This document shows, in pieces, positions 24,172-33,993 of a stretch of DNA of 64,000 bases. Location of the stretch: NCBI GenBank assembly GCA_045539425.1, contig JAZQFH010000003.1, positions 7,178 through 71,177 of the forward strand, read 5' to 3'. Every line of letters begins with the position of its first letter. Position 1 is the stretch's first letter. Source of the stretch: RUG14871 sp045539425. Lineage in GTDB: Bacteria > Bacillota_I > Bacilli_A > Erysipelotrichales > Erysipelotrichaceae. Below the pieces are notes generated by a model. That model did no database searches and was not told where the DNA came from. It saw only the letters and a list, made by a program, of their open reading frames with translations. A program made the translations under genes and the position numbers.

Positions 24172-24186
24172 GCAAAGAAAGCATAA

Positions 24187-24219
24187 AGCATCCGGGAATT
24201 GTGATCCCGGATGCTTTTT
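24187..24219 (+). terminator. Terminator after the DUF937 gene
   Basis: An 11-bp perfect stem (AGCATCCGGGA / TCCCGGATGCT) with a 7-base loop and five T. Confidence 0.9.
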
Positions 24220-24233
24220 CTTATTGTTACTTT

Positions 24234-24270
24234 TTAGTGAAATTCATTTCACTAACTTTTATTTCACTAA
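24234..24270. repeat. Three copies of ATTTCACTAA in the convergent gap
   Basis: TTAGTGAAAT (24234-24243) and ATTTCACTAA (24246-24255) form a 22-bp palindrome with a 2-base centre; a third, direct copy ATTTCACTAA is at 24261-24270. It lies between two convergent genes, after the terminator. It could end the minus-strand transcript or bind a protein. Confidence 0.5.
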
Positions 24271-24292
24271 AATACGGTAGAATTTCTTTCTT

Positions 24293-24712
24293 TTAGAATA
24301 AGAAGAGATTCAGTCCCGTTTCCTCATCGTGATAGCGGTCCACCGTTCCGTCGATGACCTGGATGAACATCTCACAGGTTGCGGAGATCCGCGCATTGTT
24401 CAGGTGTCCTCCCACCGTATGACCCGTCTCATCCGCCGCACTCATATGCAGATGGGAATAGTATTCCCCGTTCATGGTATTGATGGAGCCGTGCAGGGAA
24501 ACGATCTCATAGGCGCCGCTGAAATGATTGCCGTGGAATTTCTTTTCGTTCACGTCAAACACGCCCACCGTAAAATCATCCACCGCGCCAAGCGCATTGA
24601 TCTCTGCCAGTTTGATGTTTTCCTTTAAGGCGATCGCCTTCACCTGTTCCGTGATTTCTTCCCCGCGGTCAAATCGCGCCACAATCATATTTTCAAATCT
24701 TTTATATTCCAT
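24293..24712 (-). CDS. PPC/DUF296-domain protein
   Basis: A 139-residue single-domain protein of the PPC (plant and prokaryote conserved, DUF296) family: FENMIVARFDRGEEI at 6-20, NALGAVDDFTVGVFD near 39-53, and the HLHMSAADETGHTVGGHL block near 87-104, whose His residues probably bind a metal. The family's bacterial role is not settled; DNA binding is known in plants with an added AT-hook, which is missing here. Its start overlaps the end of the esterase gene by 11 bp, so the two form an operon. Confidence 0.85.
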   Translation of the reverse strand: MEYKRFENMIVARFDRGEEITEQVKAIALKENIKLAEINALGAVDDFTVGVFDVNEKKFHGNHFSGAYEIVSLHGSINTMNGEYYSHLHMSAADETGHTVGGHLNNARISATCEMFIQVIDGTVDRYHDEETGLNLFLF

Positions 24713-25388
24713 TTTCCTTCTCCTTCATTTTGTTTAATGTCCATGCGAACCCTTTGGCCGTTCTCCAATCCGCATCCTTAAAGTGGTTCCCTTCATTCAT
24801 TTCCAATATGCACTCGCATTGATTTGTTAAAGCGTCACGCATGATTTGAATGCAGTCTTCCACTTTCGCCATACGTGCGTTCCGGCTTTTCTTTTCCTTA
24901 TCTCCCAAAGAGAGATAGACCGCCTGTGCATGTATGGTCTTACTTTGATAATGCTCCGTAAAGTGATCAAACCAGACGGACGGCGATGCCGCCGCAATGC
25001 CGTCAAAAGAGTCACACTCATATCCCCCGTACAGGGCAAATAAACCCGCGAGCGAATACCCGCCGAGAATGATGCGTTTCGCACTTGTCTTTTCCTTTAG
25101 TACCGGAAGGATCTCATTCCGCAGAATCTCCAGCATCTCTTTTCCCTTTCCGCCAAAGCCTTCCTTCCCGAAAACGGGATTGGATTCCCACGGGGAAAGA
25201 TCGTCATTCCAACTTTTGACCGGGATCGCTGCCAGGGTAAATGGCAGGCTGCTTCTTTCTTGAATGAGTCTTACTTCACTTTCCAGTTGTTTCGCTTCGT
25301 GTTCGTCGCTCATCTGTAACAGAAGATTCTCTCCTCCGCAATCAAAAAGCGTGACGATAAAAGATGCGATGGTAATGGATTCTTTCAT
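24702..25388 (-). CDS. Alpha/beta-hydrolase-fold esterase
   Basis: A 228-residue esterase-like protein. The nucleophile elbow is GGYSLAG near residue 131, followed by ALYGGYECDSFDGIAAASPSVWF, which resembles the ferri-siderophore/antigen-85-type esterase group. Possible Asp and His of the triad lie near LGDKEKKS and GNHFKDADW. The ATG at 25388 follows AAGGAG and is preferred over a longer frame to 25451, which would start inside the terminator of gpmI. No signal peptide, so cytosolic. Coupled to the PPC gene downstream. Substrate unknown. Confidence 0.75.
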   Translation of the reverse strand: MKESITIASFIVTLFDCGGENLLLQMSDEHEAKQLESEVRLIQERSSLPFTLAAIPVKSWNDDLSPWESNPVFGKEGFGGKGKEMLEILRNEILPVLKEKTSAKRIILGGYSLAGLFALYGGYECDSFDGIAAASPSVWFDHFTEHYQSKTIHAQAVYLSLGDKEKKSRNARMAKVEDCIQIMRDALTNQCECILEMNEGNHFKDADWRTAKGFAWTLNKMKEKENGI

Positions 25389-25422
25389 GGACAACTCCTT
25401 ACCTAAGTATTGTAGCACAGAA

Positions 25423-25448
25423 AAAATGCTCTTTTTCAAGAGCATTTT
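25423..25448 (-). terminator. Terminator after gpmI
   Basis: AAAATGCTCTT / AAGAGCATTTT stem (11 bp), 4-base loop, then six T on the minus strand. Confidence 0.88.
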
Positions 25449-25453
25449 CACTT

Positions 25454-27040
25454 CTATTTATTGATGCTTTCGAGCCATTCTTTTGGCTGATCGTCGTAGC
25501 CCAGAATCTTTGTGACTGTTGCCGCAACGTTGGCTAAACCGAAGTCGCCTTCCTTGATTTCCGTTCCTTCCGGTCCGTTGTAGATAATAAACGGAACTCT
25601 GGCCAGGGAGTGGGATGTCTTGGCTTTCGGTGTGCCGTCCGCATTGAAGCCTTTGTCATACATTTCATCGGCATTGCCGTGGTCTGCCATGACAAGTAAT
25701 GCATAGTCATGTTTCAGGCAGGCATCCATGACTCTCTTGAGGTTGAGGTCAACGGATTCGACACCGATGATGGTTGCTTCGTAGTTGCCCGTATGGCCGA
25801 CCATGTCGCCGTTCGGGTAATTGCAGCGGATGAACTGATACTTGCCGCTTTCAATGGCTTCCACGATCTTTTCCGTGACTTCCGTTGCCTTCATCCACGG
25901 TTTCTGATCGAACGGGATGATGTCGCTCGGGACTTCTTCCCATGTTTCGAGTTCATCGGAGAATTTTTCGGAGCGGTTGCCGTTCCAGAAATATGTCATG
26001 TGTCCGAATTTCTGCGTTTCGCTGCAGGCGTAGGATCTGACACCCTTGTTGACCAGGAATTCGCTTAATGTATGTTCGATATGCGGCGGTTCAACTAAGA
26101 AGTTATCCGGTAATTTGAGGTCTCCGTCATACTGTAACATGCCGGCATAGAACACGTTCGGTTTCTTCGGCATATCGAATTTGTCGAAGCCCTTGTTCAT
26201 GTAGTCGAATGCCTTGGATAATTCCACGGCACGGTCGCCACGGAAGTTATACAGGATGAGGGAATCGCCGTCATCAATTGTTCCGGCAGGAACGTCGTTT
26301 TCACCGACGACAAAGCCCGGCAGATACTGGTCCGTATAGCCGCCTTCCGCACGCAGTGCTTCGATAGCTGCTCTGGCGCTCGGATACATGTCTCCGTCAC
26401 CCATAACATGGATATGCCAGCCCTTTTCGACCATGCCCCAGTCTGCTTCATAGCGGTCCATGGTGATGACCATACGTCCGCCGCCGCTGGCGATGGCACC
26501 GTGGAAGCTGTCATCGTTGAGTTCTTTCAGAACGTCTTCCAGCTGATCCACATACTGCAGTGCGCTGGTTTCCGGAACGTCACGTCCGTCTAATAAGATA
26601 TGAACACGGACTTCCTTTAAGCCTTCTGCTTTGGCTTCTTTGATCATGGCGATCAGATGAGAAATATTGGAATGCACGTTTCCGTCGGACAGTAAGCCGA
26701 GGAAATGCAGTTTTCCGTTATGTTCCTTTACGAAATTCACGGCACCCTTCCAGGCATTGCTTTCATAAATCTTGCCGGAGGCGATGCTTTCGTTGACGAG
26801 TTTGGCACCCTGGGAGTAGATCTGGCCGCATCCTAAGGCGTTGTGACCGACTTCGGAGTTACCCATATCATCATCGCTCGGTAAGCCTACCGCCGTACCG
26901 CTGGCCCGGATCGTTGTGTGAGGCCATTTGCTCATTAATTCATCCAACTGTGGTTTGTAGGCGTGCATGACCGCATTGCCTTTGTCTTTTTCGGTCCAGC
27001 CGACACCGTCCATAACCACTAATACTACCGGTTTACTCAT
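25454..27040 (-). CDS. gpmI: 2,3-bisphosphoglycerate-independent phosphoglycerate mutase
   Basis: A 528-residue cytosolic enzyme of glycolysis that interconverts 3- and 2-phosphoglycerate through a phosphoserine. Seen: VVLVVMDGVGWTE at the start (metal Asp), DDDMGNSEVGHNALG near 56-70 with the catalytic Ser, HGNADEMYDKG near 454 and KTSHSLARVPFIIY near 472 (metal His). Full length for the family. AGGAGG lies before the ATG, and a promoter (27080-27109) is visible upstream. Standard housekeeping gene; alone in its unit. Confidence 0.96.
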   Translation of the reverse strand: MSKPVVLVVMDGVGWTEKDKGNAVMHAYKPQLDELMSKWPHTTIRASGTAVGLPSDDDMGNSEVGHNALGCGQIYSQGAKLVNESIASGKIYESNAWKGAVNFVKEHNGKLHFLGLLSDGNVHSNISHLIAMIKEAKAEGLKEVRVHILLDGRDVPETSALQYVDQLEDVLKELNDDSFHGAIASGGGRMVITMDRYEADWGMVEKGWHIHVMGDGDMYPSARAAIEALRAEGGYTDQYLPGFVVGENDVPAGTIDDGDSLILYNFRGDRAVELSKAFDYMNKGFDKFDMPKKPNVFYAGMLQYDGDLKLPDNFLVEPPHIEHTLSEFLVNKGVRSYACSETQKFGHMTYFWNGNRSEKFSDELETWEEVPSDIIPFDQKPWMKATEVTEKIVEAIESGKYQFIRCNYPNGDMVGHTGNYEATIIGVESVDLNLKRVMDACLKHDYALLVMADHGNADEMYDKGFNADGTPKAKTSHSLARVPFIIYNGPEGTEIKEGDFGLANVAATVTKILGYDDQPKEWLESINK

Positions 27041-27079
27041 TATATAAAACCTCCTTGAGTATACTCTTGTTCCATGCTT

Positions 27080-27109
27080 ATTTTACCCCACCTTTTGCGG
27101 CATTGTCCA
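27080..27109 (-). promoter_or_regulatory. Likely gpmI promoter
   Basis: On the minus strand TGGACA, 18 bases, TAAAAT, about 40 bp before the gpmI start. Confidence 0.5.
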
Positions 27110-27137
27110 GCCGTATTATCAGGGTGTTTTCAAAAGA

Positions 27138-27158
27138 AAAAGGGCCGTTCCGACCCCT
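27138..27158 (-). terminator. Terminator after the lipoprotein gene
   Basis: Short GGGTC / GGCCC stem (one G-T pair) followed by TTTTTC on the minus strand. Confidence 0.55.
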
Positions 27159-27163
27159 GATTT

Positions 27164-28024
27164 CTACTGCATTCCCATGATCAGAGAGCAGAGATCATCG
27201 TATGTGATGCCGTCTCCCTCTTCCACTTCGATGTTCTTGTTTAAGACCGTGACGGAGAAGTTTTCAACCGTATTGCTGAATAAAGCGAGGTTGACCGTCT
27301 TGCCGTCCCCGTAAAGATCCAGTGCGACGCCCTTATGAACATCCTGCCAATTCCTGGAGTATTCATGATAGTCCCCAGCCAGTTCCTTTCCGGAAAGTTT
27401 GCTGGATTTGGAGACGATCATCTCACTGATCTCGTTTTCATACATGGCGCGGATCGTTCCCTCCATTGCCATGTAACCCGTGAATTTGTATCCGTCCGGT
27501 AATGCTTCCGGAATCGGCGGATCGAATTCCACGCCGGCAATCTTCAGTGCCTCGTTCAGATCTTCCGTGAATGTCCACGGATTTGCCATGTTGATATCCA
27601 CGCTGCCTTCCTTTAAGAACGTTGCGGTTTGACCTTCCTTGTCATCATGCCAGACCAGCCGGTTCTCATCGACATCGAAATAGCCCGTGCCGTCCGCATA
27701 GACAGAATTGCCCGTCTTGTTTCCGTTTTCGTCAAAAACGTTGTTGACCAGCGTACCGTCCTTGTATTCGATGCGCTTGTCCGCTTCGTTATAAGTTGTC
27801 TTGAACTCGTAATGCGCCTTTTCGGATGCGGAGTTGCTCCAGTCGATGATGATGCTGTCCGCCCTGACTTCCATCTGGGCGCGTCCGCTGATTTCATCAT
27901 AATAGAGTCCGACATATTTTTCCGGTGTTTCCGTATTCACCGGAGTTTCCTCTTTCTTTGCACAGCCGCTGAGCATGGCCACGATCATCAGTGTGCTCAG
28001 AACGATCACTGTTAGCTTTTTCAT
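27164..28024 (-). CDS. Lipoprotein of unknown function
   Basis: A 286-residue secreted lipoprotein. The signal peptide ends in a lipobox, AMLSGC, with the lipid-carrying Cys21, and is followed by an acidic, Thr-rich linker (KKEETPVNTETPEKY). The mature part starts with a beta-rich region (YYDEISGRAQMEVRA, SVYADGTGYFDVDENRLVW) that resembles small bacterial lipocalin-like or DUF-type sensor domains, then a second region with the LDLYGDGKTVNLALFSN stretch. I do not recognise the family. It lies alone, with a terminator after it. Confidence 0.7.
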   Translation of the reverse strand: MKKLTVIVLSTLMIVAMLSGCAKKEETPVNTETPEKYVGLYYDEISGRAQMEVRADSIIIDWSNSASEKAHYEFKTTYNEADKRIEYKDGTLVNNVFDENGNKTGNSVYADGTGYFDVDENRLVWHDDKEGQTATFLKEGSVDINMANPWTFTEDLNEALKIAGVEFDPPIPEALPDGYKFTGYMAMEGTIRAMYENEISEMIVSKSSKLSGKELAGDYHEYSRNWQDVHKGVALDLYGDGKTVNLALFSNTVENFSVTVLNKNIEVEEGDGITYDDLCSLIMGMQ

Positions 28025-28118
28025 ATTTATTTACCTCCGGCAGATTTTTCTGCAGCACTTCATTCTAGCACTTCTGTTTTCTTATGCAACTCATCCTTGG
28101 ATAAGTTACCTCTTTTGG

Positions 28119-30338
28119 CTAGTATACGGAGCAGCCGCACTGCTTCATCTGCTTCATGCGCAATAAGGCGGTGTCGGCATCCTCGAAGATATCTCCCTCC
28201 GCGTTTTCCCGGTCGCTGAACGCCACGCCGAAGCTCAGCGTTGGCGCATTGATGCCGTCAAACTCTTTTAAGAGCTGTTCATTGATCTTTTCCACCTTGT
28301 CAAATACGAGCGGTTTCATATTTGACATCATGCGCGTCATGATGATGACGAATTCATCTTCTTTTAAGCGGCAGATATCGTCCACGTTGCGGAAGTTCTC
28401 GCGAAGTACCCTCGCGACCGTCTTGACAACTTCATTCATCTCCGCCTTATTTCGTGTTGCGCGCATCTCTTCGAAGGAGTCGATATCGGCGATCAGCACC
28501 GCAATATGATCCTGGTCGGAATCATGAAAGAGAATATCGAAGGCGCTGTGATTGTACACGCCTGTCAGAGGATCGTGCAGTGCATCGTAAGTGATGTTAT
28601 CTTTCGGCTCTCTTCTGACGCCTCTTTCAGGGGAGAGTCTCTCTTTTTCCTCTTCCTGCTTCTTTGCGACAAAGCTTTCGAACTCTTCTGCAGGAAGCGG
28701 GCGCGAGAAATAATAACCCTGGACAAAGTCGCAGCCCATGTTCTTTAAGGTGAGCATCTGTTCTGCCGTTTCCACACCTTCCGCAATCGTCGGCACTCCC
28801 AGCGATTCCGCCAGAGAGATCACGACATTTAGCAGGCGCGTATCCTTGCGCTCCTGGAAGGCATTGCGGATAAACTGCATGTCCAGCTTTAAGGCATCGA
28901 TCGGGAGCGTGGAGACCATATTCAGGGAAGAGTATCCCGAACCGAAATCATCCATTTCAATACGGAAGCCCTTTTCTCTCAGCTCGGCGACCTTGCGGAT
29001 CATCTGGGTGGAATTCTCCGTATAGGCGGATTCCGTGATTTCCAGAATCAGTTCGTGATGATCCAGCTGATACTTTTCCACCAGGGATTCCAGATAATCC
29101 ACCAGATCCGCATCATACATGTCGATACGCGAGACGTTGACGGAAACCGGAATCGAAATGTTCAGCTTCTCTTTCCATGCGGCAATCTGTCTGGATACTT
29201 CGCACCAGACGTAATTGTCCAGCCGGCGAATCAGGCCGTTCTCTTCAAAGAGCGGGATGAAGACGCCCGGCGATACCATGCCCAGCTGCGGATGTTTCCA
29301 TCTTACCAGCGCTTCCGCGCTGCTGAGCGTCGGCGTAGCCCCTCTGACATCGAATTTCGGCTGGTAGTATACCATAAACTGCTTTTCCTTAATTGCCGTA
29401 TGGAAGTCTTCCAGCAGCTGCTCGGCGTACAGTTCCGCTTCATGCAGTGAATCATCGTAGATGGCAATTGTCCGGCTGAACTGGTTCTTCACCGTATCCG
29501 CCGCGCTCTTGGCTCTGTCGAATCTGCGCTCCACATCGATCTGCTTGTCGACATTGCTGTAAACACCCATGCGCAAACGGACCCGGCTGTCATCATTAAA
29601 GCCCGCCGTAGCCGCTTCCAGAATGACGGAGTAGTCCGTGCGGTGCGGGCAGTAGATCAGGAAAGTATCCGCTTCCCTGCGGCAGACGATTCCGCCGCAC
29701 TCGCGCACCAACTGGCGCAGCCGCTCACCGACCTTGATGAGAACCTCATCCCCGTACGCGCGGCCATAGCGCTCGTTCAGCATATGGAAATGATTGATGT
29801 CGATCACCATGGCATCCGTTTCCGTGTCGCGATGATACACATCGTACTGTGCCGCATAGCGGTAGAAATATTCCTTGTTATATAAGCTTGTCAGCTGATC
29901 GCGCTCGGTCCAGCGGATGATATCCCTGTCTTCCGAAAGCTCGATCGTTCTGAGGATACGGGCAAGGATGACTTTGGGCTGAGGGTAAGGTTTCGGAATG
30001 AAGTCGATTGCCCCGAAGGTCAGACTCTCCACCTCCGCTTCCCTGTCCGCCGTCATGACGATAACCGGCAGGCGGGAATACTGCTCTTCCGCCTTGATCT
30101 GCTTTAAAACATCCAGACCGTGCATGTCCGGAAGATTCAGATCCAGTAAGATCATCGAGAGCGTATCCTTATTCTCCTTAATCTTCGTTAAACCGATGGC
30201 GCCGTTCTCCGCAAAAATCAGTTCATACTGCTCCGAAAGGATCATGCGTAGTATTTCGCGGTTGATCAGTTCATCTTCAATCACCAGTAATTGTCTTTTT
30301 CCGTTTGCGGAATGGAAATTCAGTACACGTTCCGGCAT
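28119..30338 (-). CDS. REC-GGDEF-EAL-GGDEF signalling protein (likely c-di-GMP phosphodiesterase)
   Basis: A 739-residue cytosolic protein. Receiver domain 15-130 with Asp66 in LLDLNLPDMHG. First GGDEF-like domain (about 145-300) has READT instead of GGDEF, so it cannot be a cyclase. EAL domain (about 320-565) keeps EALVRW, DDFGSGYSS and AEGVET, so it is probably an active c-di-GMP phosphodiesterase. Second GGDEF-like domain (about 600-735) has KEDEF, also degenerate. The receiver suggests control by a histidine kinase; the hybrid kinase encoded 130 bp upstream on the same strand is the obvious partner. AGGAGG precedes the ATG. Confidence 0.88.
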   Translation of the reverse strand: MPERVLNFHSANGKRQLLVIEDELINREILRMILSEQYELIFAENGAIGLTKIKENKDTLSMILLDLNLPDMHGLDVLKQIKAEEQYSRLPVIVMTADREAEVESLTFGAIDFIPKPYPQPKVILARILRTIELSEDRDIIRWTERDQLTSLYNKEYFYRYAAQYDVYHRDTETDAMVIDINHFHMLNERYGRAYGDEVLIKVGERLRQLVRECGGIVCRREADTFLIYCPHRTDYSVILEAATAGFNDDSRVRLRMGVYSNVDKQIDVERRFDRAKSAADTVKNQFSRTIAIYDDSLHEAELYAEQLLEDFHTAIKEKQFMVYYQPKFDVRGATPTLSSAEALVRWKHPQLGMVSPGVFIPLFEENGLIRRLDNYVWCEVSRQIAAWKEKLNISIPVSVNVSRIDMYDADLVDYLESLVEKYQLDHHELILEITESAYTENSTQMIRKVAELREKGFRIEMDDFGSGYSSLNMVSTLPIDALKLDMQFIRNAFQERKDTRLLNVVISLAESLGVPTIAEGVETAEQMLTLKNMGCDFVQGYYFSRPLPAEEFESFVAKKQEEEKERLSPERGVRREPKDNITYDALHDPLTGVYNHSAFDILFHDSDQDHIAVLIADIDSFEEMRATRNKAEMNEVVKTVARVLRENFRNVDDICRLKEDEFVIIMTRMMSNMKPLVFDKVEKINEQLLKEFDGINAPTLSFGVAFSDRENAEGDIFEDADTALLRMKQMKQCGCSVY

Positions 30339-30469
30339 CCAGTCATCCTCCTCGTCTTAATACTCATCGCTGCCTTCATCTTCCCAGGCAGCTTCAATTG
30401 TTCACTTTGGTTTCTGTCCGCTTTTAAAAGCAGCGGACTTTGTGGTATGTCACCCTGCTCTGACGGATA

Positions 30470-33400
30470 TTAGCGTATCAGTGTCTCCAGGGTTTCATAT
30501 AAGAGCTGTGCATCGATCGGCTTGCTGAGATGGGCATTCAGCCCTGCCTGCATGCTGCGCTGCACGTCTTCGTCAAACGCATTTGCCGTCAAGGCAATCA
30601 TCGGGATGCTGCGGGCATCTTCCCGCTCCATCTCCCGGATCAGCCGGGTGGCTTCCAGACCGTCCATCTCCGGCATGCGCATATCCATCAGTACGGCATC
30701 ATAGTAACCTTCCGTACTGGCTTCGAATTTTTCCACGGCAATTCTGCCGTTTTCCGCCAGGTCCGTTTCCATTCCCCTGGCAGAGAGGATCATCATCATG
30801 ATCTCCGCGTTGATCGCCACATCTTCCGCCAGAAGGATCCGTTTCCCGCGCAGATCCGCCTTATGGGCATTGCGGCTGCCCTGCTTGATTTCAAAGGCTT
30901 TACGGAACTCTTCCATGACCCCGGACGCAAACAGCGGCTTGGCCACAAAGCTGTCCACTCCGGCTGCCCTGGCTTCTTCCTCCACATCATCCCAGTGGTA
31001 GGAAGTCAGAATAATAATGGCACTCTCATGTCCCGTGATGGCGCGGATCTGTCTGGTTGTCTCCAGTCCGTCCATCTTCGGCATCTTCCAGTCAATCAGA
31101 ATCAGATTGTAGGCTTTGCGTCGGGCATGATGCATTCTCACCATTTCAACGCCCTTTTCTCCGCTCATGGCCAGTTCGCAGTCGATTCCGACCTGCCCGA
31201 GCACGATTTTCGCGTGTTCAAGAGCAATCGGATCATCATCAATCACAAGCACATGCAGATTGTGCAGCTGCACCTGTTCCGTACTGCTCTTCTGCTCGCG
31301 CTGGCTTTCTCCCAGGGTCAGAGTGACCGTAAAGATGGAGCCTTCCCCTTTTTCACTCTGCACATCGATCGAGCCGTTCATCATCTCCACGATGTTCTTG
31401 GTAATTGGCATGCCGAGTCCGGTGGAACCGTATTTGCTGGTGGAGGAGGAATCCTCCTGCGTGAAGGAATCGAAGATATGCGGCAAATACTCCTTACTCA
31501 TACCGATACCGTTATCCGCGAATGTCATCCGCAGCGTTGCCTTATCGTCAAAACGGTTGAGCTCCTCAATCGTAAAGGAGATATTGCCGCCCGACGGGGT
31601 GAATTTAACCGCGTTGCCCAGGATGTTGATCATGATCTGACGCAGTTTCATCTCATCCCCGATATAATAGTCGTCAATCTTCCCGATCGTGCGGCACTCA
31701 TAGTGCAGGCCTTTATCCCTGCACTGGGAGCTGATCATCGTGTTCACCTGCTCCAGTGCCTTAAAGAAGGAGAATTCCTCCTGCTTTAAGACCATCTTGC
31801 CGGATTCGATACGGGACATATCCAGAATGTCATTGATGATATTCAGAAGATGGTTGGCGCTGGCCCCGATCTTCTCCAGATGTCCACGTGTTTTCGCTGA
31901 AATCTCCGGATCGTTCAGCGCAATGTTATTCAAACCGATGATGGCATTCATCGGGGTACGGATCTCATGGGACATATTGGAAAGGAAGGCCGTCTTGGCA
32001 CGGTTCGCTTCCCTTGCTGCCGCAAGCGCATTATTCAGCGTCTCCGCGGCTGCCAGGTTCGCTCTGGTTTCCGCATCCACATCCGTAAAGCACGCCCCTA
32101 CCGCATGGACCAGATGGTCATCGCGGTCTTCCGGATGGCGGACACCCGCAAACTTCACCATTTCATAGCTTTCCCTGCCGTTGCGGTTAACCATATAGCG
32201 GTAGGAAATGACCCGCTGGGTCTTCAGTTTTTCCTTGATTGCCTGCGGCTGCACGAAAGCCAGAAATTCTTCCAGATGCTTTTCGCAGACATAGCGTCTC
32301 GCGTAGTCTTCCACCTGTTTCAGATAGCGGAAATGCTCGTTCTTTTTTAAGCCCTTGACTTCCGAGTGCGCCTGGTAACAGACGCCTTCATCCTTATCCA
32401 GATCAATATAGTAAACACTCCAGTAGTCAGATGCCAGCGCCGTGATGAGCTGGTTCTGCTCTGCGTGTTCCTGTTCCTTTTTCAGTAATTCATCCTGCAG
32501 TGCCAGCCGCTCTTCCAGCTCCTGCTGCTTGACGCGGATCTCCGTCTCGCGCTGCTTGGCTTCAGTCATGGTGGTCACATCCACGCACATCCCCAGCGTG
32601 CAAAGCTTGCCGGAGGCATCCGTGAATTTCAGTTTTGTCGTCTGAAGCGAGTGCATGTTGCCTTTGGCATCCGGTACATCTTCAAAAAAGACGTACGGTT
32701 CCTCCATCGCGAGCGCCCTGGCATCATCCTCCACGAAGTGGGAGGCCGTCACCGGATCGAAAATATCAAAGTCAGTTAACCCCACGACCCCTTCCGGACT
32801 TTCCTTATGGGCATATTCGGCAAACGCCTGGTTGCACGCCAGATAGCGCCCCGTTTCCGCTTCCTTGGAGAAGCTCATCGCCGGCATGTTGGAAAGAAGG
32901 GAAGCCACCGATCCCATCAGGGAAGCCAGTTTGGCAGCCGTTTCCACCTGTTCGATCAGCTTCAGGTTTTCTTCTTCCTTCCGCTTCGCTTCGCGCAGGG
33001 CTTTCTGCACCTTCTGTCCTTCGCGGACATCATCGTCAACGTCCTTGAATCCACAGACAACGCCCATCTTGCCGTTAGGCATATCGACTTTTGCAAACTC
33101 AATGCGGAAATAGCGCACACTGCCGTCTTCCATATTGCGCAGATAGTTCAGGTTGAACTGCGGTTTTTCCTGCAGTTTGCGGACAATCTCACTCAACTTT
33201 AGTTCATGGCTGAGCCTCTTGCGGTCCGCTTCATTCACCATCGTGGAAATATAGTATTCCTTTGCCTGGGAATACTTCATTTTCTTTAAGGCATCCTGAA
33301 TCGGAGCGTAATGTTCCGTCTCTCCTTTAATATCCCCGCGATAGAGGGAGAAACTTTCCGACTCCACATCCGTGATCAGCCAGACCGTATGGTACGCCTC

Positions 33401-33862
33401 GCTCAGTGCTTCAATCACTGCCTGACGCACCGCCAGAACGCTTTCCATGCGGTTGCGCTTTTCCGTGATGTCGGAGATAAAGACGTAATAGACTCCCCCG
33501 TACTGTTTGCTTACGGTATAGTGTCCGTAGTCATCCACCCAGCGGACGCTGCCGTCCTTGCGGATGATGCGGTATTCCACATAGTCCTGGTTGTTTTCAT
33601 TGGCTGCGATCTGCTCGTTAATCGAAGAGGAGATCTGCGCATAATCCTCCGGATGAACCATGCCGCGGAACGTGTACCCGGTCAATTCGCGGAATTCGTC
33701 GATATCTTTGCAGCCGAACATTTCAAACACAAACGGATTGGCATAAATCAGCTGCTCCGGCTGCTTTGCCTGATAGATGAAGAAACCGCCCGGCATATGC
33801 CTGCCGAGTTCTTCCATCACGGGAAATGTAACATCATTCAATTCGAACAGCCTGTCAACCAT
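30470..33862 (-). CDS. Hybrid histidine kinase, PAS-rich with two receivers
   Basis: A 1130-residue cytosolic kinase. At least two or three PAS/PAC sensor domains in the first half (HMPGGFFIYQ, VEYRIIRKDGSVRWV), linked by coiled coils; HisKA with SNMSHEIRTPMNA; HATPase with ILGNAVKFTP, ADNGIGMSKE and STGLGMPIT; then two receiver domains, one with LIDWKMPKMDG, one with VLMDMRMPEMDG. No TM helix, so the signal is internal. The start at 33862 is chosen because GGAGGTGG lies just before it; a longer frame reaches 33925. It precedes the REC-EAL gene, and a separate Hpt protein is encoded at 56.3-56.7 kb, which could complete the phosphorelay. Confidence 0.9.
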   Translation of the reverse strand: MVDRLFELNDVTFPVMEELGRHMPGGFFIYQAKQPEQLIYANPFVFEMFGCKDIDEFRELTGYTFRGMVHPEDYAQISSSINEQIAANENNQDYVEYRIIRKDGSVRWVDDYGHYTVSKQYGGVYYVFISDITEKRNRMESVLAVRQAVIEALSEAYHTVWLITDVESESFSLYRGDIKGETEHYAPIQDALKKMKYSQAKEYYISTMVNEADRKRLSHELKLSEIVRKLQEKPQFNLNYLRNMEDGSVRYFRIEFAKVDMPNGKMGVVCGFKDVDDDVREGQKVQKALREAKRKEEENLKLIEQVETAAKLASLMGSVASLLSNMPAMSFSKEAETGRYLACNQAFAEYAHKESPEGVVGLTDFDIFDPVTASHFVEDDARALAMEEPYVFFEDVPDAKGNMHSLQTTKLKFTDASGKLCTLGMCVDVTTMTEAKQRETEIRVKQQELEERLALQDELLKKEQEHAEQNQLITALASDYWSVYYIDLDKDEGVCYQAHSEVKGLKKNEHFRYLKQVEDYARRYVCEKHLEEFLAFVQPQAIKEKLKTQRVISYRYMVNRNGRESYEMVKFAGVRHPEDRDDHLVHAVGACFTDVDAETRANLAAAETLNNALAAAREANRAKTAFLSNMSHEIRTPMNAIIGLNNIALNDPEISAKTRGHLEKIGASANHLLNIINDILDMSRIESGKMVLKQEEFSFFKALEQVNTMISSQCRDKGLHYECRTIGKIDDYYIGDEMKLRQIMINILGNAVKFTPSGGNISFTIEELNRFDDKATLRMTFADNGIGMSKEYLPHIFDSFTQEDSSSTSKYGSTGLGMPITKNIVEMMNGSIDVQSEKGEGSIFTVTLTLGESQREQKSSTEQVQLHNLHVLVIDDDPIALEHAKIVLGQVGIDCELAMSGEKGVEMVRMHHARRKAYNLILIDWKMPKMDGLETTRQIRAITGHESAIIILTSYHWDDVEEEARAAGVDSFVAKPLFASGVMEEFRKAFEIKQGSRNAHKADLRGKRILLAEDVAINAEIMMMILSARGMETDLAENGRIAVEKFEASTEGYYDAVLMDMRMPEMDGLEATRLIREMEREDARSIPMIALTANAFDEDVQRSMQAGLNAHLSKPIDAQLLYETLETLIR

Positions 33863-33993
33863 ATTTCCACCTCCGCGCTCAGAGAGTCTTCCCCCGAAAA
33901 CCATGTCTGATTCGATTATTCCCATATTAACCTAGTATAATTTTAACTATTTTCCTGCCGTAAGACAATCTCTATCGTCCAACGCAAAGAAAA

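Noticed and set aside
30530..31789. 419-codon plus-strand ORF
   Set aside because: It is antisense to the hybrid kinase, whose motifs are unmistakable on the other strand.
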